DNA of 64,000 nt, from contig JALIRH010000125.1 of the NCBI GenBank assembly GCA_023055505.1, positions 323,001 to 387,000 on the forward strand, written 5' to 3'. Source of the DNA: Callipepla californica brunnescens (Eukaryota; Chordata; Aves; Galliformes; Odontophoridae). Made by a program: the position numbers and the translations under genes. The notes below the pieces were generated by a model. The model was not told the DNA's origin, made no database searches, and worked only from the letters and a program-made list of their open reading frames with translations. Below, piece after piece: positions 32,901-46,228 of the stretch. Within the stretch, counting starts at the first letter, position 1. The number at the start of each line of letters is the position of its first letter.

Positions 32901-35570
32901 ACTGCGGCCCCATAGCTGCAGCACTAATGCCCCATAGCTGACCCACTACTGCCTCACTGCTGCCCCATAGCTTCTCAATAGCTACCTCAACGTTGCCACA
33001 TATCTGCCCCATAGCCTCCCCACAGCCTCTTCATAGCTACCCAATAGCTGCCTCACTGGTGCACCATAGCTGCCCCAGAGCCTCGCCATAGCCTCATCAT
33101 AGCTGCTCCACTGCTGCCCCATTGCTACCTCCCTGCTGCCCCATAGCCGCCCCATGGCTGCCTAATAGCCGCCCAATAGCTGCCCCACTGCTGCCCCATT
33201 GATGCCTTATATCTGCCCGACTACTGCCACATAGCCACTATATACCTGCCCCATAGCCTCCCCATAGCCTCCTCAGAGCTGCCCCATAGCTGCCCTCTAG
33301 CCTCCTCATAGCTGTCCCACTGCTGTCCCATAGCTGCCCCGTGACTGCCTCATAGCTGTCAAACTGCTGCCCTAAAGACGCCCCATAGCTTCCTCACTGA
33401 TGCACCATAGCTGCCGCACAGCCTCTCCATAGCCTCTTTATAGCTGCCCAACTGCTGCCCCATAGCTGCCTCACTGCTTCCCCACTACTGCCCAATAGCT
33501 ACCCCATAGCTGCCTCACTGCTGCCCCATATCTGCCCCACTACTTCCCCATAGCTGCCCCACTAATGCCCCATAGCTGCCCCATAGCCTCTCCTGAGCTG
33601 CCACATAGCTGCCTCACTACTGCCCCAACTGCTGCCCAACTGCTGCCTCATAGCTGCCAAACTACTGCCCCACAGCCGCCCCAAAGCTGTTTCAAATCTG
33701 CTCCATAGCTGCCCCATAGCCTCCTCATAGCTGCCCAACTGCTGCCCCATAGCTGACTCACTGCTAACCCATAGCTGCCCCATGGCTGCCTTATAGCCGC
33801 ACCATAGCTGCTTCACTGCTGCCACATATCTGACCCATAGCCGCCTCATAACTGCCTCACTGCTGCTTCATAGCCGCCCCATAGCCTCCTCATAGCCTCC
33901 TCATATCTGCCCCACTGCTGCCACATAGCTGTCTTACTACTGCCCCATACCTGCCCCACTGCTGCTCCATATCCGCCCCATAGCTGCCCGACTGCTGCCC
34001 CATATCTGCCCCATAGCCTCCTCATAGCTGTTCTAAAGCTAGCTCAATGCTGTCCGATAGCTGCCCCATAGCCTCCCCATAGCCTCCTCTTAACTGCCCC
34101 ACTCGGCCCCATAGCTGCAGCACTAATGCCCCATAGCTGACCGACTACTCCCTCATTGCTGCCCCATAGCTTCCCCATAGCTACCTCACCGTTGCCACAT
34201 ATCTACCCCATATCCTCCCCACAGCCTCCTCAAAGCTACCCCATAGCTGCCTCACTGTTGCACCATAGCTGCCCCATAGCCTCTCCATACCCTCCTCATT
34301 GCTGCCCCATAGCTGCCCCATAGCTTCCCCACAGCCTCCTCATAACTGTCCCATTGGTGCCCCATAGCTGCCCCATGGCTGCCTCACTGGTGTACCATAG
34401 CTGCCCCATGGCTGCCTCACTGGTGTACCATAGCTGCCCCGTAGACTCACCATAGCCTCATCATAGCTTCCCAACTGCTGCCCCATTGCTACCTCCCTGC
34501 TGCCCTATAGCTGCCCCATAGCTGCTCCATAGCCTCCCCATAGCCTCCTCATAACTGCCCCACTAATGCCCCATAGCTGCCGCACTAATGCCCCATATTT
34601 GACTCTCTCTACTCCCTCACTGCTGCCCCGTAGCCTCCCTATAGCTGCCTCACTGGTGCCCCATATCTGCCTCACTGGTGCCCCATATCTGCCTCACTGG
34701 TGCCCCATAGCTGCCCCATAGCTTCCCCACAGCCTTCTCATAGCTGCCTCACTACTTCCTCACTGCTGCCCCATAGCTTTCTCATAGCTACCCCATAGCT
34801 GCCTCACTGCTGCCCCATATCTGCCCCACTACTTCCCCATAGCTGCCCCACTAATGCCCCATAGCTGCCACATAGCCTCTTAATAACCGTCCCATATCTG
34901 CCCCACTGCTGCTCCATTGCCTCCCCATAACCTCCTCATAGCTGACCCATAGCTGCCCCATAGCTACCTCACTGCTGCCCCATACGTGCCCCATGGCTGC
35001 CTAATTCCCGCCCCATAGCTGCCCCACTGCTGCCTTATATCTGCCCAACTACTGCCACATAGGCGCTCTATAGCTGCCCCATAGCCTCCCCTTAGCCTCC
35101 TCATAGCTGCCCCATAGCTAGCTCTCTGCTGCCACATAGCTTCCCCATAGCCTCCTCATAGCTGTCCCACTGCTGCCCCATAGCTGCCAAAATGCTGCCC
35201 CAAAGCCGCCCCATAGCTTCCTCACTGATGCACCATAGCTGCCCCATAGCCTCCCATAGCCTCCTTATAGCTGCCTCACTGCTACTCCATAGCTCCATCA
35301 CTGCTTCCTCATAGCTGCCCCACTACTGCCTCATAGCTGCTTGATGGCTGCCTAATAGCCGCCCCATACCTGCCCCACTGTTGCCCCATAACTGCCCCAT
35401 GGCTACCCTTAGAGCTGCCCCACTTCTGTCCCATAGCTGCCCCATAGCTGCCCCACTGCTGCCCCGTGGCTGCCTCATTTCTGCCCCATACCTGCCTTAC
35501 TGCAGCCCCATAGCCGCCCCATAGCCACCCCATAGCTGCCTCATATCCTCCCCATAGCCTCCTCATAGAT
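29901..35570. repeat. 11-bp minisatellite (GCCCCATAGCT family), left block
   Basis: A degenerate tandem array of the 11-mer TGCCCCATAGC and variants (TGCCTCACTGC, CTCCCCATAGC). Larger duplications obey the 11-bp frame: 32184 onward recurs at 32393 (209 bp = 19 x 11) almost perfectly, and 32641 onward recurs at 33543 (902 bp = 82 x 11). Because 11 x 3 = 33, any open frame gives an 11-residue peptide repeat (AAMGQLWGSSG type). The many 60-217-codon ORFs on both strands are this artefact. No gene seen. Confidence 0.95.
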
Positions 35571-35574
35571 GTTA

Positions 35575-36330
35575 CAAGTGCTAGGGGAAAAAAGAGAGCG
35601 CCGCGCGGCCCCGGAATCCTGCCCCGCCCCTCCCCCGCTGCCGCGTCCGCTGCCGCTGCCCCTGCCCAGCCCCACCCCCAAAGCTCACAGTGCCTCCCGT
35701 ACAGCCGCCGCCGCCGCTCCAACGTGCGGTTTCCGCGGCAACGGAGCCGCCGCCGCCGCCGCCGCTCCAACGCGCGGTTTCCGCAGTTTCCGCAGTTTCC
35801 GCGGTTCCCACGGCAACGGAGCCGCCGCCGCCGCCGCCGCTCCAACGCGCGGTTTCCGCGGTTTCCGCGGCGCCGCCACCGCCGCCGCCATAGTACTCCA
35901 CCGCTCTGTTCATCTGCGGGGGGGGGGGGGACTTCCGTTTCCGGCTTCCGGGACCGGCGCACGCGTAGTGCTATTCCCAGAGCCGCGCGCAGTGGGGGTG
36001 GGGCTGTTCGGCCATGGCGTTGGCGGGGGGGGGAGGTCGCGCAACGTGGAGCTCCTGGGGGAGCTACAGCGGCTGCTCGCGCACACGCAGGTGGGAAAGG
36101 GGAGGGGGGGAGGAGTGGGGTGGCGGAGGGAGAAGGGGGGAATAGGGTGTGGGTGGGGTGGGGCGGAGTTGGGTGAGGGACGGGGATGTGGGGCTGGGGT
36201 TGGGGCTAATGGGGCTCGATGCTCGGTTCTAAGTCCGGGTGCTCAGTTAGGGGTCTGAAGGCTCTGTTATGGGGCTGGGGCTGCAGATGTGGGGTCGGGG
36301 TTATGGGGCTGGGGTCGGGGTTGTGGGTCC
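35575..36330 (+). promoter_or_regulatory. CpG-rich island, candidate promoter of gene A
   Basis: An abrupt change from the 11-bp repeat to sequence dense in CpG and CGG/GCC. It holds three imperfect tandem copies of GCCGCCGCTCCAACGCGCGGTTTCCGC-like sequence (35705-35880), a run of 13 G (35918-35930), and ETS-type motifs (ACTTCCGTTTCCGGCTTCCGG, from 35931). A good Kozak ATG (GGCCATGGC, 36014) follows. In birds, such islands inside minisatellite-rich microchromosome DNA usually mark housekeeping gene starts. No TATA box seen. Confidence 0.6.
36014..36090 (+). CDS. Candidate first exon of gene A (unrecognised)
   Basis: ATG at 36014 and a splice donor CACACGCAG/GTGGGA at 36091. The last 16 codons in the frame ending at the donor read NVELLGELQRLLAHTQ, a leucine-rich amphipathic helix that looks like real protein. 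The ATG is in a different frame from this helix; the two are separated by a run of nine G (36025-36033), so one added or two missing bases would connect them. The run may be miscalled, or the gene may be broken or start elsewhere. The exon would join in phase 0 to a candidate exon at 59350. I do not recognise the protein. Confidence 0.35.
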
Positions 36331-36424
36331 GGGGCCGTCGATGTGGGGGAGGGATCAGCCAGTCCTCATTGGTGGGCAACCATGGAAGGGGCGAGGACTC
36401 CAACAAAAGAAGCGGGGGGAAACC
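36331..36424. other. Short unique stretch after the CpG island
   Basis: Low-repeat sequence between the island and the next minisatellite block. If gene A is real, this is the start of its first intron. Confidence 0.4.
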
Positions 36425-39400
36425 AGCAGCCCCACTGCTGCCCCATAGCCTCCTCATAGCTGCCCCACTGCAGCCCCATAGCTGCCCCATGGCTGCCCCA
36501 CTGCTGCCCCGCTGCCACCCCATAGCCACCCCACTGCTGCCCCATAGCTGCCCCACTACTGCCTCATAGTGGCCCCATAGCCTCCTCAGAGCTGCCCGAT
36601 AGCTGCCTCATAGCCACCAGATAGCCGCCCCATAGCTGCTCCATAGCCTCCCCATAGCCTCCTCATAGCTGCAACACTGCTGCACCATAGCTGCTCCATG
36701 GCTGTATAATAGCCGCCCGATAGCTGCCCCACGGCTTCCCAATAGCTGCCCAATAGCTGCCCGACTACTGCCACATAGCCGCTCTATACCTGCCCAATAG
36801 CCTCCTCATAGCTTTCCCACTGCAGCCCCATACCTGCCCCATGGCTGCCCCATTGCTGCCACATAGCCACCCCACTGCTGCCCCATAGCTGCCCCACTAC
36901 TGCCTCATAGCGGCCTCATAGCCTCCTCAGAGCTGCCCGATATCTGCATCACTGCTGCCTTAGAGCCGCCCCATAGCTGCCCCACTGCTGCCCCATTGCT
37001 GCCTCACTGCAGCCCCATAGCTGCCAATGGCTGCCCCATAACCTCCTCATAGCTGCCCCACTGCTGCCCCATAGCCGCCCCATAGCTGCCCCACTGCTAA
37101 CTTATAGTTGCCCCACTACTGCCCCATAGCTTCCCCACTGCTGCTCCACAGCCGCCCCAAAGCCTGCTCATAGCTGCCCCACTGCTGCCCCATATCTGCC
37201 TCATGGCTGCCTCATAGCCGCACCATAGCTGCCCCACTGCTGCCCCGTGTCTGCCTCATGGCTGCCTCATAGCCGCACCATAGCTGCCCCACTGCTGTCC
37301 CATAGCTGCCCTATAGCTTCCTCGTAGCTGCCCCACTGCTGCCCCATAGATGCAAAATGGCTGCCTCATAGCCGCTCCGTAGCTGCCCCACTGCTGCCCT
37401 ATAGCATTTCCATAGCCTCTTCATAGCTGCCTCACTGCTGCCCCACAGCCACCCCATGGCTGCCTCATACCTGCCCCATAGCTGCCTCCTAGCCGCTCCA
37501 TACATGCCCCATAGTCTCCCTATAGCGTCCTCATTGCTGCCCCACTACTGCCCCATAGCTGCCCCACTACTGCGTTATTGCTGCCCCACTGCTGCCCCAT
37601 AGCTGCCCCATAACGTCCTCATAGCTGCCCCATAGCTGCCCCATACCTGCCTCACTGCTGCCCAATAGGTGCCCAAAGGCTGCCTAATAGCCGCCCCATA
37701 GCTGCCCCACTGCTTCCCAATAGCTGCCTTATATCTGCCCGACTGCTGCCCCATAGCTGCCTCATAGCCTCCCCATAGTCTCCTCATAGTTGCCCACACT
37801 GCTGCCCCATAGCCTTCCCATAGCTGCCTTAGCTGCCCCACTGCTGCCCCATATCTGCCCCATAGCCTCCTCAAGGCCTCCTCATAGCTAACCCATAGCT
37901 GCCTCACTCGTGCCCCATAGCTGCCTCTCTGCTGCCCCATAGCTGCCCCATAGCCTCCTCATAGCTGCCTCACTGCTGCCCCATATCTGCCCAACTTCTG
38001 CCTAATTGCTGCCTCACTGCTGCACCATAGCTGCCCTACGGCTGCCTCATAGTTGCCCCATAGCTGTCTCATAGCCACCCGATAGCTGCCTCCATAGCCT
38101 TCTCGTAGCTTCCTTACTGCTGCCCCATAGCTGCACCGTGGCTGCCCCATAACTGCACCGTGGCTGCCTCATAGCCGTTACATATCTGCCCCATAGCCTC
38201 CCCATAGCCTCCCCATAGCCTCCCCATAGCTTCCTCATAGCTGCCTCACTGCTACCCCATAGCTCCCTCGCTGCTTCCCCATAGGTGCCCCATGGCTACC
38301 TCATAGCTGCCCCACTGCTGTCCCATAGCTGCCCCATGGCTGCCTCATAGCCACCCCATAGCTGACCCACTGCTGCCTCATAGCCACCCCATAGCTGACC
38401 CACCGCTGCCTCATAGCTGCTCCACTACTGCCCCATAGCTGCCTCACTGGTTTCTCATACCTACCCCATGGCTGCCTCATAACCTCACCATAGCTGCCCC
38501 ACTACTGCCCCATAGCCACCCCGTCGCTGCCCCATAGCCTCCCCATACTTGCCCCATAGCTGTCTCACTGCTGCCCCATAGCTGCCCCATGGCTGCCTCA
38601 TAGCCGTCCAATAGCTGCCCGACTACTGCCCCATAGCTGCCTCATAGCCTCCCCATAGTCTCCTCATAGTTGCCCACACTGCTGCCCCATAGCCTCCCCA
38701 TAGCTGCCTTAGCTGCCCCACTGCTGCACCACATCTGCCCCATAGCCTCCTCATAGCTGACCCATAGCTGCTTGATAAGTGCCTCATACCTGTTCTATAA
38801 CTGCCTCACTGCTGCCCCATAGCTGCCCCATAGTTTCCTCAGAGCCTCCTCATATTTGCCCCACTGCTGCCCCGTAGCTGCCTTACTACTGCCCCATACC
38901 TGCCTCACTGCTGCCCCATAGCTTCCCCGTCGCTGCCTCATAGCCGCCCCATTGCTGCCCCATGGCTTCCCAATAGCATCCTCAAAGCTGCCCCATTGCT
39001 TCCCCTTAGCTTCCTCACTGCTGCCCCATAGCTACCCCACTACTGCCCCATAGCCGCCCCGTAGCCTCAAAGCTGCCCCACTGCTGCCCCATGGCTGCCT
39101 CTTTGTTGCCCCATACCTGCCCCACTGCTGCCCTATAGCCACCCCATAGCTGCCTCACTTCTGCCCCATAACTGCCTCATATCCTCCCCATAGCCTCCTC
39201 ATAGATGCCTCACTGCTACACAATAGCTGCCCCACAGCTGCCCCATAGCTGCCTCACTGCAGCCCCACAGCTACTTTTTGTCTGCCTCAAAGATGCCCCA
39301 TAGCTTCCTCATGGCCTTCCCATAGTCTCATCATAGCTGCCCCACTGCTGCCCCATAGCTGCCTTACTACTGCCCCTTGCTGCCCCAAGGCTCGCTTGTA

Positions 39401-40492
39401 GCTACACCATAGCTGTTTCACTACTGCCACATAGCTGCCCCATGGCTGCCCCATAGCTGCTCAACTGCTGCCCCATAGTCGCCCCATAGCTGCCCCACTG
39501 CTGCCCCATACCTGCTTCATAGCCTCCCCATAGTCTCCTCCTGCTACCCCACTGCTGCCCCATAGCTGCTCCATAGCCTCTCAAGAGACTCCTCATAGCT
39601 GCCCCACTTCAGCCCCATAGCCGCCCCATAGCTGCCTCACTGCTGCCCCATTGCCACCCCATGGCTGCCTAATAGCCGCCCCATAGCTGTCCCACTGCTG
39701 CCCCATAGCTGCCTTATAGGTGCCCCACTACTGCCACATTGCCGCTCTATAGCTGCCCCATAGCCACCCCATAGCTGCCCCCATAGCCTTCTCAATAGCT
39801 TCCTTACTGCTGCCCATAGCTGCCCCACTGCTGCCCCATAGCTGCACCGTGGCTGCCCCATAGCCTCCCCATAGCCTCATCATAGCTGCCTCACTGCTAC
39901 CCCATAGCTCCCTCGCTGCTTCCCCATAGCTGCCCCATGGCTACCTCATAGCTGCCCCATAGCTGCCCCACTACTGCCCCATAGCCACCCCATAGCTGCC
40001 TCACTGCTCCCCCATAGCTACATTTTGTCTGCCTCAGAGCTGCCCCATCGCTTCCCCATGGCCTTCCCATAGCCTCGTCATAGCTGCCAAACTACTGACC
40101 CATAGCTGCTTCACTACTGCCCCATAGCTGCCCAATGGCTTCCCCATAGCCGCCCTATAGCTGCCCAACTACTGCCCCATAGCCTCCCCATAGCTGCCTC
40201 ACTGCTCCCCCATAGCTGCCCCATGTCTGCCTCATCGCCGCCCCATAGCTGCCCCATAGCCTCTCGATAGCTGACCCATAGCTGCCCCATAGCCTCCTCA
40301 TAGCTGCCTCACTGCTGCCTGATTGCTGCCTCACTTCTTCCCCATAGCTGCCCAATGGCTTCCTCATAGCCGCCCCATAGCTGCCCCACTGCTGCCCCAT
40401 AGCTGCCTTATAGCTGCCCTACTACTGCCCCATAGCTGCCCCACTGCTGCCCAATAGCTGCCCCATAGCTTCCCCATAGCCTCCTCATACCT
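36425..40492. repeat. 11-bp minisatellite, right block
   Basis: Same TGCCCCATAGC unit and variants as 29901-35570, resuming after the CpG island. Near-duplicates occur here too, for example TAGTTGCCCACACTGCTGCC near 37790 and 38665. Open frames are repeat artefacts. Confidence 0.95.
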
Positions 40493-40504
40493 TTCTTTTC
40501 TCTT

Positions 40505-42809
40505 ATTCTGGCATTCTGACATTCTGACATTCTGACATTCTGAGATACTCTCATTGTCACATTGCAACATTGTTACATTCTAATATTCTCCCATTCTGAA
40601 CTTCTGGAATTATGACAACCTGCCGTTGTGACATTCTCCCATTCTGACATTATGACATTCTCATATTCTCACATTCTGAAGTTCTGGCATTATGACAACC
40701 TGCCCTTGTGCTATTTTCACATTCTGACATTCTGACATTCTAGCATTGTGACATAGTGACATTCTGGAATAGTGACAACCTGTCATTCTGACATTCTGTC
40801 ATTGTGATCCTCTCACATTCTGCTATTGTGACATTCAGATATTTGGACATTCTGAAATTCTGGAATTGTGACATTCTGAAATTCTGGAAATGTGACAATC
40901 TGTCATTCTCACATTGTGACAATGCAAAATTCTGATACTGTGAAATTCTGACTCTCTCTCATTGTGACATTGTGAGATTCTCACATCGTGGCATCGTGGC
41001 ATTCTCACTTTCTCACATTCTTACATGTTAACATTGTGACATTCTAACATTCTCTCATTGTGATTTTCGGCCATATTTATCATCTGACATTGTGACGTTC
41101 TGTCACAGTCATATGTTGTCATTGTGACATTCTATCTTCATGACATACTGATATTGTGACTTTGTGGCATTGTGATACACTGACATTCTGAAATTGTGGC
41201 AATCTGTCATTGTGACTCTGTGACATTCTCCAATTCTGACATTCTCACATTCTAACGTTCTCACATTGTGTCATTCGGTCATTGTCATATTCTCACTTTC
41301 TGATATTCTCTCATTGTGATATCGTGACGTTGTGACAATTTGACATTCTGACATTAAGACATTCCGACATCATGAGATTCTCTCTTTCTCTCATTCTGAC
41401 ATTTTGACATTGTGACATTCTCACTTTCTCATATTCTGCCATTCTGATATTCTGGCATTGTGACATTCTGAGATACTCACATTGTAACACTGTGACATTG
41501 TGACATTCTAATATTCTCACCTTCTGAAGTTCTGGCATTATGACGATCTGCCATTGTGATATTCTCACTTTCTGATATTATGACATTCTAGCGTTGTGAC
41601 ATAGTGAAATTGTGACATTGTGACATTCAGACATGTTGACATTCTGAAATTCTGGAATTGTGACAACCTGTCATTCTCACATTGTGACAATGCAACATTC
41701 TGATATTGTGACATGATGACATTGTGACACTGTGACATTCTGAAATTCTAACTCTCCCTCATTCTGACGTTCAGACATTCTCACATTGTGACATTGTAAA
41801 ACTCTGACTCTCTCTCATGGTGACATTCAGACATTCACACATTTTGACATTCTGACATTCTGACATTCTGGCATTCTGACATTCTCACAATGTGTCATTC
41901 GGTCATTGTCATATTCTCACTTTCTGATATTCTCTCATTGTGATATTGTGACGTTGTGACAATTTGACATTCTGACGTTAAGACATTCTGACATCATGAC
42001 ATTCTCTCTTTCCCTCATTCTGACATTTTGACATTGTGACATTCTGAGATACTCTCATGGTGACATTGTGACATTGTGGCATTCTAATATTCTCACCTTC
42101 TGATGTTCTGGCATTATGACAATCTGCCATTGTGATGTTCTCACCTTGTGACATTGTGACATTCTAGCATTTTGACAATGCGTCATTCTGACGTTGTGAC
42201 ATAGTGACATTCTGGAATTTGGAAAATCTTTCATTCTGACATTCTGTCATTGTGACATTCTCAGAATCTGACATTGTGACATTCTGATATTTTCACATTC
42301 TGAAATTCTGTAATCGTGACAATCTGTCATTCTCCCATTGTGGTATTTGTGACGTTCTTACACTGTTACATATTGATATTCTGACATTGAGACATTGCGA
42401 CATTGTGACATAGTGATATTCTGTCATTCTGACATTTTGACATTCTCACATTCTCACTTTCTTACATTGTGACACTCGGTCATTGTGATATTCTCTCTTT
42501 TTCATCTCCTCTTATTGTGACTTTCTGACACAGTCATATTCCCTAATCTTGTAGTTGTGACACAGTGAAGATTTGACATTCTGACATTAAGACACTCTGA
42601 CATCATGACATTCTCACTTTCTCCCATTCTGACATGTTGACATTGTTGCATTCTAACATTCTCTCATTGCTATATTCTGACATATTTCTATTCTGTCATT
42701 GTGGCATTCTCTCACAGACACATGCTGCCATTTTGACATTCTATCATTGTGACATTCTGACATTGTGACATTCTGAGATACTCTCATGGTGACATTCTGA
42801 CATTCTAAT
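40505..42809. repeat. 8-bp minisatellite (TGACATTC family), part 1
   Basis: A degenerate array of the octamer TGACATTC/TGACATTG with insertions and deletions. Three units (24 nt) give an 8-residue peptide repeat (ECHNVRMS type), which explains the ORFs of 60-85 codons on the minus strand. Longer duplicated words exist, such as CATTCGGTCATTGTCATATT near 41274 and 41896. Confidence 0.93.
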
Positions 42810-43142
42810 TGTATGGGAACAGTTGAATCATGGCCTGAACCACTGATTGATCACCTGAGGCAAGCCCTGAGTCAGCTGCAGGGGCACAAGTGAGTGTGAT
42901 TGGAAGGGGTGGAGTTTGACTCCACCTCTGCCAAGACCCCATTTAAGGGCTGACCTCCAGCAGGGAAGGTTCTCTTGTTAGAGATCCCTCCCTTTTGGAG
43001 TTATTAGCGAGCCTCGACCATCATCAAGGTGAGCTCCTCTCTTTTCTTCTTGTTTGTATACCATTTTCTTAAGCCTACCTAAAATATACCGCCTTTCGCA
43101 CAATTTCCATGGAGTGCTTTTTTGGGGGTTATTTGCCCTATA
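42810..43142. mobile_element. Probable solo LTR, 333 bp, with 5-bp target duplication
   Basis: Unique sequence from TGTATGGGAACAG to TTTGCCCTATA, flanked on both sides by CTAAT (42805-42809 and 43143-43147) within the 8-bp array. Ends are near-inverted (TGTATGGG/CCCTATA). No ORF. A TATA-like ATTTAAGG lies near 42950. Size, TG start and 5-bp target duplication fit a solo LTR; family and strand not recognised. Confidence 0.65.
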
Positions 43143-44323
43143 CTAATATTCTGACTTTCTCACATCGTGACATTCAGTCACTGTCATAATTCTCACTTTC
43201 TGATATTCTCTTACTGTGCTATTGTGGCATTGGGACAAGTTGACATTCTGACTTCATGACATTCTCTCTTTCCCTCATTCTGACATTGTGACATTGTCAC
43301 GTTCTGACATTCGGTCGTTGTGATATTCTCACTTTTTCATATTCTCTCTTTGTGACATTGTGACACAGTCATATTCCCTGATTTTGTAATTCTGATATTC
43401 TGACGTTCTGACATTCTGACATTCTCACAATGTGTCATTCATTCACTGGCATATTCTCACTTTCTGATATTCTCTCATTGTGATATTGTGACTTTGTGAC
43501 AATTTGACATTCTGGCATCATGACATTCTCTCTTTCCCTCATTCTGATATTCTGACATTGGGACATTCTCACTTTCTCGTATTCTGACATTCTGATATAT
43601 CAATAATCTGTAATTGCGACATTCTCTCATTGTGGCATTGTGACATTCTCTCATTCTGACACTGAAATTCTGAGATTTGTGATATTGTGACGTTCTCATA
43701 CTGTGACATTCAGGCACTCTCACATTGGTTCATTCTGACATTCTGACGTTATGACATTTTGATGTTGTGACATTCACTCACTCCCATTCTGGCGTTTTCA
43801 CATTCTGACATTCTCACAATCTGGCATTCTAAAATTGTGGCCATCTCTCATTGTGACATTCACTCATTCTCACATTCTGATAGTTTGACAGTCTCTCTTG
43901 GTGACATTTTGAGGTTCTCTCGTTGTGACATTGTGATATTCTGACCTTCTGATGTTCTGACATTTTGACATTATAGCATTGTGACACTCTGACATTCTCT
44001 CCTTGTGACATTCTGACATTCCGATATTTTGACTTTCTCTCATTACCACATTCTGACATTCTGAAACTGTGGGAATCTGTCATTCTGACATTCTGTCATT
44101 GTGATATTTGGACTTTGTGACATTTTGACATTTTGAAGTTCTGACATTCTGAGATCCTCTCATTGTGACACTGTGACATTGTCATTCACTTGGTGTTATT
44201 ATCTCTCATTGTGACGTTGTGACATTTTGATATTCCCCGATTTTCTAATTGCGACATTCTGACATTCGGTCATTGTGATGTTCTCACTTTTTCATATTCT
44301 CTCATTGTGACGTTTTGACACAG
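43143..44323. repeat. 8-bp minisatellite, part 2
   Basis: Same TGACATTC-type array as part 1. Confidence 0.93.
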
Positions 44324-45246
44324 TGTCACGCTCCAAAATAAAGGAGGGAGATGAGGTTCTTTATATGTATGTGTATACCCGATGGTGAGATTAAAAGGCA
44401 ATGGTTCAAATTTTAGCCCAACCAGTTTATTCCAATAAGTAGTTTTTTAGGGATATGGGGAAGGGAAGATGGGTGATAGAAAAGAGATGAAAAGCGAAGA
44501 GACTTGGCAGAAAGCAAGAAAGAGAAAGAGAGAGCATCAGCACCGTGGATCTGGCGAGGTCCGTAGTCCGTTGGTCTCAGGAATTCGTCTGGTCTCCGCG
44601 GGGGGTGGGAGAAAGCCGGGAAGTTTTGCAGCAAGCAGGCGCTGTGCAGGGGGGTTCTTCCAAAGAGGTTTTTCCCTCAGGAAAGTCTCTTCTTCAAAGT
44701 CTTTGGTTTAGTGGTGTCGAGAAAACCAACTGAGCAACTCGACACACCAATGAGTTCTGTCAAGCGGCGCGCTGGGTACATGGGGGATTGCTTCACCAAA
44801 CATGCGCACGTAAGAGAGAAATGAATAGCTATTTAAAGGTATAGCACATGCATATTCATCACATTCCAGACTCTGGTTATCGAGGGGATTAAACCTAAAG
44901 GTCAGTTTTGCTTTAAATTTTCAAACCTTGAAGGAGGAAAGCTCCTCACCATTCATGTGGGTGTTTTGTTTTAAGAGAGGCTTGTCTTGTAGGGACAACA
45001 GGGTGTCTATCCTGCTTTCTTTAGCTGCCTCCGTGTTCTGGCATTAGTTTGATTTGTGCCCACCCAACACATCTGGCCCAACAGATAAATCAACAGGAGT
45101 AGTACTTTCGGTGCCATACAAGTATTATTGTCCTTTGTGATGATCAGCTTCTCCAAGCAGTTGTCAATTAGAGTCTTCTAGCCAGAAAGACCTCATGAAG
45201 CAAGCTTTGAGACAACAAAAGTCAAAAACAGTTGCTGTCTTTCACA
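44324..45246 (-). mobile_element. Probable solo LTR, 923 bp, minus strand, with 5-bp target duplication
   Basis: Starts TGTCACGCTCC and ends CTTTCACA on +. It is flanked by CACAG (44319-44323 and 45247-45251). The array word it interrupts, GACACAGTCATATTCCCTGA, is intact near 43368, giving an independent empty-site comparison. On the minus strand, a TATA-like TTTAAATAGC (about 44838-44829) and a poly(A) signal AATAAA (near 44430) come in the right order for U3-R-U5. ORFs inside (44469-44733 and 44634-44413) look non-coding. Family not recognised. Confidence 0.7.
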
Positions 45247-46228
45247 CACAGTCATATTCCCTGAATTTTAATTGGGAGGTTGTGACGATTTGACATTCTG
45301 ACATTAAGACATTCTGACATCATGACATTCTCCCTTTCTCACATTCTGACATGTTGACATTGTGACATTCTAATATTCTCTCATTGTGACATTGTGACAT
45401 TCTGACATTCTTATATTCTCACCTTCTGATGTTCTGGCATTCTGACAATCTGCCATAGTGACATTCTGACATTGTGATATTGTGATATTATGACATTGTG
45501 GCTTTGTGACTTTGTGATATTCTCGCAGTGTCAAATTCTGTGATTCTGACATTCTGAGATTGTGACATCGTGGCATTTTGGGAATCTGGCATAGTGATAT
45601 TGTGATATTCTCACATTTTGTCATTCTGACATTCTGACAATCTGATATTGTGACATTCTCAGATTGTTACATTGCTGCATTCTGAAATTCTCTCATTGTG
45701 ACATTGTGAAGTTGTGAAATTCTGACATTCTGACATTATGATGTGATGTCTTTGTTACATTCTGAGATTGTGCCAATGTTACATTCTTCTATTCAGATAC
45801 ATTGTGACATTCTCAACTTAGGACATTCTGATATTCTTGCATTCTGACGTTGTGACATTCTGACATTCTGAAATTCGGACATTCTCACATAATCAATTCT
45901 GACATCATTTCGTTCTCACATTCTGACATTCTGTTATTCTGACATTCTCATATTCTCACTTTGTGACATTGTGACGTTCTGACATCCTCACGTACTGACA
46001 TTCTGAAAATGCGACCTTCTGACATTGTGACACTGTAATATTCTGACTGTGAAATTTTTACCTTCTGGTATTGTGACAGTCTTTCATTTTTGCATTGTGA
46101 CATTCTGACACTGTGACATTTTTAGATTCTCACATTGTGATATTTTGGCATTGTGAAATTCTAACCTTGTGACACTGACATTCTAACATTGTGATACTTT
46201 GATATTGTGACTGTCACATTCTGACACC
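45247..46228. repeat. 8-bp minisatellite, part 3
   Basis: TGACATTC-type array resuming after the insertion and ending abruptly at a GTTAGGGTAGGG boundary. Confidence 0.92.

Noticed and set aside
35309..36258. 217- and 229-codon ORFs through the CpG island
   Set aside because: They mix minisatellite translation with GCC/CGG repeats on both strands; only the short segment before the splice donor looks like protein.
29937..40400. Many 60-217-codon ORFs with MGQLWGSS/AAMRRLWG peptides on both strands
   Set aside because: They are translations of the 11-bp minisatellite (33 nt = 11 residues), present in several frames with no start context or domain.
44469..44733. Plus-strand ORFs of 80 and 62 codons in the 923-bp insertion
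   Set aside because: They lie antisense inside what looks like an LTR with ordered U3/R signals on the minus strand; low complexity.
40740..45624. Minus-strand ORFs with MSECQNVRMS-type peptides, resembling a repeat protein
   Set aside because: The 8-bp unit gives an 8-residue repeat in any open frame; frames break at random and change without effect.
40505..46228. CRISPR-like array impression from regular short repeats
   Set aside because: Units are directly adjacent 8-mers without spacers, and the genome is vertebrate.
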